Below are positions 7,303-12,275 of a DNA stretch of 12,275 bases, piece after piece. A model generated the notes under the pieces. It did no database searches. It had not been told where the DNA came from and worked only from the letters and a program-made list of their open reading frames with translations. The DNA is from Bacillota bacterium (GTDB taxonomy: Bacteria; Bacillota; Bacilli; Bacillales; Cytobacillaceae), in assembly GCA_030705745.1 (NCBI GenBank), contig JAUZPT010000049.1, positions 1 to 12,275 on the forward strand, given 5' to 3'. Positions within the stretch are counted from its first letter, which is position 1. Each line of letters opens with the position of its first letter. The position numbers and the translations under genes are program-made.

Positions 7303-8830
7303 TAAATTATATATAGAGGACTTTAAAAATTTAAAGGAATTCTATATTGATTTTTGTGAGCAAGAGCTTACGAGTGTACTCATTGGGAGAAATGGTTCTG
7401 GAAAATCCAATGTGATTGAAGCGCTAGTGATTATTTTTCGAGATTTGGATTTAAGGAAATCTCCTTTATTTAACTACAAAATCAATTACATATGTAATAA
7501 TCATGATATTCAAATTGTGACTGCTGCCAATGAAAAAAAGTACTTTATTCAGATTGATGGCCGTAAAGCCACTTTAGCAGAACTTAATGATAGAGATGAA
7601 AATGGAGATAAATTATACCTTCCTAAGCATGTGTTCGCATATTATTCCGGCCCAAGTAATCGTTTGGAGAGACATTTTAACATACACCAAAAGAAATTCT
7701 ACGATGATTTACTTGTTGGAAATGTTAATCCACTTAGACCGTTTTTCTATGCAAGGTTAATACATAGTCATTTTGTTTTACTCTCGTTTTTTTCATTCTT
7801 TGATGAGAAATCTAAGGATTTCTTAAAAAAATATTTGGATATTGTTGAGCTTGAATCAATCTTATTTGTTTTAAATAAACCGTATTGGGCAAAAAAAGGC
7901 GAATATAGGCTTGAGGAGTTTTGGGGAGCCAGGGGTGTAGTAAGAGAATTCTTAGAAGACCTTTATCGTTATGCACTTGCACCTATAAAAGATACGGTAA
8001 ATATTAATGAGGAATTTTCAAACAGGAAGTCTGAATTTACCTATCTGTTTTTAAAAGATGAGGATCGCTTAAAACAATTTGCAAAAAAATATGGGAATAA
8101 TACTGATTTCTTTAAAAATCTCGAGAGTATGTATCTGTCAAAGTTAATTCATGAAGTGAAGATAAGAGTTATAAAAAGTGATGGAACAAGAATTACTTTT
8201 ACAGAATTGAGTGAAGGAGAACAACAACTTATTACTGTATTAGGTCTGCTTAAATTTACGAGAAATGATGAGTCATTATTTTTACTTGATGAGCCAGATA
8301 CTCACCTAAATCCGGGGTGGAAATTTGAATATTTACAGTTACTCAAAGATGTTGTTGGCAATAGTGAAACAAGTCAAGTTATTATATCGACTCATGATCC
8401 GATTGTTATCGGTGGGTTAAAAAAAGATCAAGTAACAATTTTTAGTAAAAAAAATGGAACAGTAGTCACGAAAATTCCTGATATTGATCCAAAAGGAATG
8501 GGAGTAGCTGCGCTTCTTACAAGTGAATTATTTGGACTTTCGACTACATTGGATCCAGACACACAAGAAAAGATAAATAGAAAAAGAGAGTTAATGTATA
8601 AAGCAGAGAAGAGTCGTGATGATATTGCAGAGATTAATAGAATTGAGGTTGAATTAGGTTCACTCGATTTTACGAAAACAATTAGAGACCCTCTCTACGA
8701 TAAATTTGTTAAAGCAGTATTTAAGCGTGAAGAATTTAAAAAACCTGTATTATCACCGGAAGAAATTATTGAACAAGAGAAAATTGCAGATGCAATACTA
8801 GATAAAATTTTAGGAGAAGAGAAAAAATGA
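7292..8830 (+). CDS. ptuA: Restriction-associated ABC/AAA-type ATPase, PtuA-like (Septu)
   Basis: Probable sensor ATPase of a two-gene Septu-like defence module, working with the HNH nuclease encoded next. From the GTG at 7292 it has 512 residues. It opens with the RIDKLYIEDFKNL strand typical of SMC/RecF-like ATPases. Walker A is GRNGSGKS at 32-39, the ABC signature LSEGEQQ at 306-312, Walker B LFLLDEPD at 329-336 with catalytic Glu334, and the H-loop STHD has His368. The insert between Walker A and the signature (about 45-300) is specific to this family. A charged helical tail (about 425-512) may be the partner-binding region. It matches what I remember of the ATPase family named for its link to restriction systems. 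It overlaps hsdS by 11 bases and the next gene by 4 (ATGA), so it is coupled to both. The gene is AT-rich. RloA- or OLD-like ATPase is the alternative name, but the HNH partner favours PtuA. Confidence 0.85.
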   Translation: MRIDKLYIEDFKNLKEFYIDFCEQELTSVLIGRNGSGKSNVIEALVIIFRDLDLRKSPLFNYKINYICNNHDIQIVTAANEKKYFIQIDGRKATLAELNDRDENGDKLYLPKHVFAYYSGPSNRLERHFNIHQKKFYDDLLVGNVNPLRPFFYARLIHSHFVLLSFFSFFDEKSKDFLKKYLDIVELESILFVLNKPYWAKKGEYRLEEFWGARGVVREFLEDLYRYALAPIKDTVNINEEFSNRKSEFTYLFLKDEDRLKQFAKKYGNNTDFFKNLESMYLSKLIHEVKIRVIKSDGTRITFTELSEGEQQLITVLGLLKFTRNDESLFLLDEPDTHLNPGWKFEYLQLLKDVVGNSETSQVIISTHDPIVIGGLKKDQVTIFSKKNGTVVTKIPDIDPKGMGVAALLTSELFGLSTTLDPDTQEKINRKRELMYKAEKSRDDIAEINRIEVELGSLDFTKTIRDPLYDKFVKAVFKREEFKKPVLSPEEIIEQEKIADAILDKILGEEKK

Positions 8831-9684
8831 GGTGGATAGATCTAAGCAATTATTCACCCAGTGGGAAATGGTTAGAAAAAGCGAAACGGGCTACAGAAAT
8901 GCTAATTGCTGCCAAAACAAAAGATGAAAGAAAAACTATCATAAACGAAAATAGTGATATTTGGAAAGAAATTAAGGATGATTTATTACAATTATCTAAA
9001 GGGAAGTGTTGGTATACTGAGGCGAAAGAGTTAGTATCACATTATCATGTCGATCATTTTAGACCCAAAAATAACGTGAAAAAATATGAAAATGGGCAAA
9101 ATGAAACAATAAATATTGATGATGGATATTGGTGGCTTGCTTTTGATTGGAAAAACTATAGAATTGCAGGAGCAACTAGTAATAGTGCTAATTTAGATGA
9201 AGAAGGTATATGCAGAGGTAAACAAGACTATTTTCCGATTAGGAAAGATTCTTATTGTGCAAATACTCCAGATTGTGATTTAAGTAAAGAAATGTACTAT
9301 GCCCTTCTAGATCCTACTGTAAAAAATGATTTGATTTATTTAGCCTTTGATGAGACTGGTATGCCCTTCTCAACTGCTCTTAAAGGAACCTGGGAATACG
9401 AACGGGTCCAAATAACAATATTTTTACTCCATCTGGATAGCCCACAACTAGTTGACGAGCGGAAGAAAATATGGAATAAATGCAAAATGTTAACGAACGA
9501 AGTCGCACATATCATGTCCTCAAGGGGAGAAGTTAGTCATGAAATTATTGAACAAAGTCTTACAGATAAATTGAATGAGTTACGTAACCTGGCCAGTTTT
9601 GAATCACAGCTATCATCTACAGCAATTTGCTATTTATTAAATAGTGAATATGATTGGGCAAAACGCATTGCCTCAAATGCATAA
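8827..9684 (+). CDS. ptuB: HNH-family nuclease, PtuB-like (Septu)
   Basis: Probable effector nuclease partnered with the upstream ATPase. The 285-residue protein has a CWYTEA segment at 61-66, then YHVDHFRPK at 73-81, the beta-beta-alpha metal core with catalytic-type H74, D76 and H77. A WWLAFDWKNYRIAG segment follows at 102-115 with N110 as the likely HNH asparagine, then GKQDYFPI at 131-138. This order fits PtuB and retron-associated HNH proteins. It departs from the usual form: the common CxYCE is CWYTE, and the expected CxxCN pair after the WxN segment is ATSNSAN, so the structural zinc site appears lost. The C-terminal half (about 150-285) is helical with no recognised motif and may bind the ATPase. 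AGGAGA at 8812-8817 lies nine bases before the ATG. The start overlaps the ATPase stop. Nuclease activity is inferred, not certain. Confidence 0.8.
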   Translation: MRWIDLSNYSPSGKWLEKAKRATEMLIAAKTKDERKTIINENSDIWKEIKDDLLQLSKGKCWYTEAKELVSHYHVDHFRPKNNVKKYENGQNETINIDDGYWWLAFDWKNYRIAGATSNSANLDEEGICRGKQDYFPIRKDSYCANTPDCDLSKEMYYALLDPTVKNDLIYLAFDETGMPFSTALKGTWEYERVQITIFLLHLDSPQLVDERKKIWNKCKMLTNEVAHIMSSRGEVSHEIIEQSLTDKLNELRNLASFESQLSSTAICYLLNSEYDWAKRIASNA

Positions 9685-9695
9685 CAAAATATAGA
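9668..9695 (+). promoter_or_regulatory. Weak candidate promoter for the Mrr-type gene
   Basis: TTGCCT (9668-9673) and TATAGA (9690-9695) are spaced by 16 bases at the ptuB end. Each matches four of six consensus positions. The Mrr-type gene could equally be transcribed by readthrough from the upstream operon. Confidence 0.2.
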
Positions 9696-9716
9696 TTGAA
9701 ATAAAAACCATCTTAT

Positions 9717-9723
9717 GAGGTGA
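9717..9723 (+). promoter_or_regulatory. Ribosome binding site of the Mrr-type gene
   Basis: GAGGTGA lies six bases before the ATG at 9730. It supports that start for the first gene after the overlapping operon. Confidence 0.7.
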
Positions 9724-9729
9724 ATAACT

Positions 9730-10743
9730 ATGGCAATCTGGCTTTGCAGAGCAGGCAAGCATGGCGAATACGAAAACAAATTCTTTGAGGAAAATCGTAT
9801 ATATTGTACCTGGGAAGGCTTAAATGCAAGCCTCAAAGAATTTTCGGATCGAAGTGAACTCCACGATTTTTTCATGTTTGAAAGAGAAGATATAAAGCCT
9901 AAAACCGCAACGAATTGGGTAAGCCAGGTTTGGCCCTTTGCTTATGAAATGAAAAAAGGCGACTGGGTCATGTTACCTAGTAAGGTTAAACCAGTCATTC
10001 ATATTGGAAAAATTATAGGTGATTACACATTTGATAAGGAGGCTACCGATCCTTTTTATCACTATCGTGAGGTTGATTGGTTCAAAAAAGGTGTTCCCAA
10101 AAGCGCCTTTGAGCAAGATATCCTTTATTCTTTAGGGGCGTTTTTAACCATATGCAGGATTAAACAGGAAGAACGAATTAAAAGCATTGTAACTGGGGTG
10201 AAACCTGAAAAGACAAATACCCCTATACTTGAAGAGCAGGATGAAATTGAAGATATCGTTCAAAGAGATATCGAATTGGATGCTTTCGATAATATCAAGG
10301 ATCTGCTCATCAGAAAGTTCAAAGGCCATGGGATGGCAAAGGTTGTCGCCTCTATACTTCGAGCTAAAGGATTCGTTACATATGTTAGCCCCGAAGGACC
10401 CGATAAAGGTGTCGATATTTTGGCCGCCCAAGGTTCACTTGGTTTTGATAGCCCAAAACTTTGTGTACAAGTAAAATCAACGGATAATCCGGTTGATCGT
10501 CCTACATTGGATCAGTTAATAGGTTCGATGAGCAATTTTAAAGCCGATTACGGGTTGCTTGTTTCTTGGAGTGGCTTCAAAAGTAGTGTAATTAATGAAA
10601 CCGCTAGTCAATTTTTTAAAGTTCGATTTTGGACGCATAAGGAGATCGTTGAAGAGTTCCTTGAGAATTATGAGAAGTTAGATGATGAGATTAAACTAGA
10701 GATTCCACTGAAGAGGATTTGGGTTATAAATAATGCGGATTAA
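9730..10743 (+). CDS. mrr: Mrr-type restriction endonuclease with PUA-like N-terminal domain
   Basis: Probable type IV (modification-dependent) restriction enzyme. The 337-residue protein has two parts. The N-terminal domain (about 1-150) begins MAIWLCRAGKHGEYE and contains a KKGDWVMLPSK strand-turn; it resembles the PUA/EVE-like or CARF-like reader regions that precede some Mrr nucleases, possibly a modified-base sensor (inference). A variable acidic linker spans about 158-185. The Mrr catalytic domain (about 195-300) carries FKGHGMA at 197-203, GVDIL at 227-231 with Asp229, and the QxK form of the PD-(D/E)XK motif at 247-249. The closing IPLKRIWVI segment (325-333) is also typical of this family. 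All catalytic positions are present. It begins 45 bases after ptuB, so it may share the transcript or use its own promoter. Confidence 0.88.
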   Translation: MAIWLCRAGKHGEYENKFFEENRIYCTWEGLNASLKEFSDRSELHDFFMFEREDIKPKTATNWVSQVWPFAYEMKKGDWVMLPSKVKPVIHIGKIIGDYTFDKEATDPFYHYREVDWFKKGVPKSAFEQDILYSLGAFLTICRIKQEERIKSIVTGVKPEKTNTPILEEQDEIEDIVQRDIELDAFDNIKDLLIRKFKGHGMAKVVASILRAKGFVTYVSPEGPDKGVDILAAQGSLGFDSPKLCVQVKSTDNPVDRPTLDQLIGSMSNFKADYGLLVSWSGFKSSVINETASQFFKVRFWTHKEIVEEFLENYEKLDDEIKLEIPLKRIWVINNAD

Positions 10744-10755
10744 CATGAGATCCTT

Positions 10756-10932
10756 ATGATTAACCTTTTTGGAACAAAGGCCGTCTTGACAAAGAAAGAT
10801 GAAGAAGGCAATCCAACCCGTCTGCTAATAGCATGCAGTCCCAATAAAAATAGTCAAGATAAATGGAGCCAATATAGGACACACCAAATAAAGGATTTTG
10901 TGAAATCAGTGATTGAGGTTTTGGAACGGTAA
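10756..10932 (+). CDS. Small uncharacterised protein, 58 residues
   Basis: ATG 10756 opens a 58-residue frame ending at TAA 10930. It starts MINLFGTKAVLTKKDEEGNP, continues through a predicted strand (RLLIACSP) and ends in a helix (IKDFVKSVIEVLER). The beta-turn-beta-then-helix character and balanced composition look protein-like. It lies 12 bases after the Mrr-type gene. A five-codon ATG ORF at 10745-10759 overlaps its start in an ATGA arrangement and could couple it to upstream translation, since its own ribosome binding site is poor. I do not recognise the family. It could be an accessory or inhibitor of the flanking nucleases, or a leftover of a larger gene. Confidence 0.5.
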   Translation: MINLFGTKAVLTKKDEEGNPTRLLIACSPNKNSQDKWSQYRTHQIKDFVKSVIEVLER

Positions 10933-10996
10933 AGTCCTTAACGCCGTTGAAATGTTTTATATCAAGTACCAACCTAAAACGTAAGAGGATACGCCA

Positions 10997-11848
10997 ATGC
11001 CAGAAAACTTCTACATCTACAAAAAAGAAGTCGATTGGTCCCTCCTCCATCAAGGCCTGAGCATTCCCCTCGACATCCAGGTCGTCTTTAACAATGCCAT
11101 TAAACGCTTCATCCGGCGGGGCGAGTCTAAAGAAATCTCGCTGGTGCTTGAAGGTATGACATATAAAGCCGTATTGGTCAATCAAGCGTTTGAAGAAACG
11201 AAATACCCGACGCATAAAGACATCCTGCAAATACGCTATAACCCGCAAAGCGAGATTGCTGTCAAAATCCGAAGCTATTTCGTAGCCAGTTATCGATATC
11301 TAAGTGAGCAGAGAGAGCAGTTAAACAAAAAACGGAAAATCCGTGTGGACATCCCCATGGAAAAGAAGGAATATCTGGCCCTGTACACAACTGAATATGA
11401 AGATACATATCTCATGGAATGCATTACGGCGGATGAGAATGTCACGGCCAATAACATTTTTGTTAAGGAAAGCGAACAGGACTATGAGATAGCATTGAAT
11501 TACAACATCGAGGACCCCCACGCCTCTATCCAAACCGTGCAACAATTGACCAAAATACGCAAACTCAACCGAGCCATCAGTGAAAATCTCAAGATGCTTT
11601 ACGACTATCATTGCCAGATCTGCGGAGCAAACTTTGGCAAGCGATATGGAGTCAATATCGTGGAATCCCACCACTTGGACCCCTTCGTCGTTTCATTAAA
11701 TAACGATTCTTCCAATCAGATTATTCTCTGCCCGAATCACCATCGGGTATTTCATCGCGCCAATCCACGTCTGGACAAAAAAAGGACAATCTTTGTTTAC
11801 CCCAACGGAATCGAAGAGCAGATTCGATTAAATAAGCATTTGTTTTAA
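10997..11848 (+). CDS. HNH endonuclease with zinc-finger C-terminal domain
   Basis: Probable DNA endonuclease, perhaps a further restriction enzyme. The 283-residue protein ends in a clear HNH fold: CQIC at 206-209, VESHHLDPF at 222-230 with His225 and His226, and LCPNHHRVFH at 244-253 with Cys245 and His248/His249. Together these give both zinc ligands and the HNH catalytic set. The N-terminal part (about 1-140) opens with EVDWSLLHQGLSIPLD and has mixed strands and helices; it may be the DNA-recognition domain, similar in style to N-terminal regions of McrA- or McrB-type modified-DNA readers, but I cannot name it firmly. AGAGGA at 10984-10989 lies seven bases before the ATG, so this start is well supported. 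It is separated by 64 bases from the small protein gene. Base composition is more GC-rich than ptuAB. Confidence 0.85.
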   Translation: MPENFYIYKKEVDWSLLHQGLSIPLDIQVVFNNAIKRFIRRGESKEISLVLEGMTYKAVLVNQAFEETKYPTHKDILQIRYNPQSEIAVKIRSYFVASYRYLSEQREQLNKKRKIRVDIPMEKKEYLALYTTEYEDTYLMECITADENVTANNIFVKESEQDYEIALNYNIEDPHASIQTVQQLTKIRKLNRAISENLKMLYDYHCQICGANFGKRYGVNIVESHHLDPFVVSLNNDSSNQIILCPNHHRVFHRANPRLDKKRTIFVYPNGIEEQIRLNKHLF

Positions 11849-11887
11849 GCGCCAAACAGCGATTGTTTTATCGAAAAGAGGACGACT

Positions 11888-11965
11888 ATGAAAGCCTTCA
11901 TCAATGGCATAATGAGAATGTGTATGAGTCGTAACTACTTTTACCTTGTTCTCTTAGACTCGTAA
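11888..11965 (+). pseudogene. Possible truncated gene start (25 codons)
   Basis: ATG 11888 has a well-placed AGAGGA (11877-11882) and opens MKAFINGIMRMCMSRNYFYL, then stops after 25 codons. The frame ends in GTAAC/CTCGTAA-type sequence like the repeat at 679-807. It could be the head of a gene whose remainder was replaced by repeat-derived DNA, or simply chance. Confidence 0.25.
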
Positions 11966-11971
11966 ACTCGT
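11922..11971. repeat. Degenerate relatives of the GTTACGM repeat
   Basis: GTATGAGTCGTAAC (11922-11935) is followed by ACTCGTAA ACTCGT (11958-11971). These contain the same GTATGAG, CGTAAC and CTCGTAA words as the repeat upstream of hsdR, but with mutated spacing (8 instead of 7). They lie on the far side of the defence cluster. Confidence 0.4.
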
Positions 11972-12058
11972 CAGCTGTTTAACTTAACCAGTGACAGCTA
12001 CAGACTGAAACACCGGGAACGAATTCTACAAGATTAGGTAATTTTATTTCCAATTCAA

Positions 12059-12091
12059 GTGGTCACAAAGTGCTGCATTTTTGTTGACCGC
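12059..12091. other. Hairpin-forming sequence
   Basis: GTGGTCA (12059-12065) plus CAAA pairs with TTTG (12080-12083), then after one bulged T with TGACCGC (12085-12091). This gives an 11-bp stem and a loop of about 10 bases. A short T-run is inside the stem rather than after it, so it is not a textbook intrinsic terminator. It abuts the start-less GC-rich frame that follows. Confidence 0.45.
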
Positions 12092-12275
12092 TAACACTCC
12101 TCGCCAACCATATCATCCAAGCCTTCTACCGTCGCAATGGCATCGACGTCATCCCGTTCTCCATCGGCGGCATGTATGGTTACGGCATGTCCGTCGGACC
12201 TCAAAAACCCAACTGTACCCGCACCGATCTCCAGGAAACCGCTTGGATCGCCTGCGGTTCCGTCCGCGTCGACCC
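12088..12275 (+). pseudogene. Start-less GC-rich gene fragment running off the window
   Basis: From just after the TGA at 12085-12087, 62 codons stay open to the window end. Third positions are overwhelmingly C, unlike the AT-leaning genes of the island, and the peptide looks natural (LANHIIQAFYRRNGIDVIPF, then GGMYGYGMSVGP). No ATG, GTG or TTG precedes the protein-like part, so a 5' end seems to be missing. I do not recognise the family. An opposite-strand frame here is also open, ending at the TAG at 12091-12093, so direction is not certain. Confidence 0.4.

Noticed and set aside
7292..9684. Reading the ATPase-HNH pair as a retron effector
   Set aside because: Retron systems need a reverse transcriptase and its ncRNA next to the pair; neither is present, and the upstream neighbour is hsdS.
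10760..11248. 162-codon minus-strand frame across the small gene and the HNH gene start
   Set aside because: It is antisense to two better supported plus-strand frames, has no ribosome binding site or recognisable domain, and is a shadow of HNH gene codon use.
1..12275. CRISPR array, tRNA, rRNA, integrase or transposase
   Set aside because: No regularly spaced identical repeats of CRISPR length, no cloverleaf-like segment and no recombinase motifs were seen on either strand. The heptamer repeat has no spacers.

Overview
The window is a restriction/anti-phage defence island, with every convincing gene on the + strand. Strong AGGAGG-type ribosome binding sites, overlapping genes, moderate-to-low GC and one GTG start fit a low-GC Gram-positive (Bacillota, perhaps a Clostridia-type anaerobe). 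That is inference from style only: no rRNA or other taxonomic marker is present.

Left edge (1-670): the 3' end of a larger gene, most like the C-terminal region of a family of Bacillota DEAD/DEAH-box helicases. It is followed by a 301-base gap (671-971) holding a striking imperfect inverted repeat built of 7-base GTTACGM units, then a G-rich stretch and the ribosome binding site of hsdR.

Core operon (972-9684): hsdR, hsdM and hsdS form a complete type I restriction-modification system of the EcoAI/EcoEI (type IB) kind. The same transcription unit continues, by overlap, into an ABC/AAA-type ATPase and an HNH nuclease that together look like a Septu (PtuA-PtuB) pair. All four gene junctions overlap (4, 1, 11 and 4 bases), so the five genes look translationally coupled and probably work as one package. 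HsdR carries an N-terminal DUF4145/HEPN-like domain with an intact RNxxxH motif. HsdS has a C-terminal extension of about 110 residues that normal HsdS lacks. HsdM has a variant SAM-binding motif.

Second block (9730-11848): an Mrr-type restriction endonuclease with an extra N-terminal domain, an unrecognised 58-residue small protein, and a zinc-finger HNH endonuclease. These are not overlapped with the core operon but lie close behind it.

Right edge (11849-12275): no intact gene. It holds a 25-codon ORF with a good ribosome binding site that stops early, degenerate relatives of the left-hand repeat, a strong hairpin, and a GC-rich open frame without a start that runs off the end and looks like a piece of an unrelated gene. 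The region reads like a damaged insertion boundary of the defence island.

Working model (inference): HsdMS marks self DNA, HsdRMS cuts unmarked DNA, PtuAB and possibly the HEPN domain act as a second layer, and Mrr and HNH nucleases cover modified DNA or other targets.
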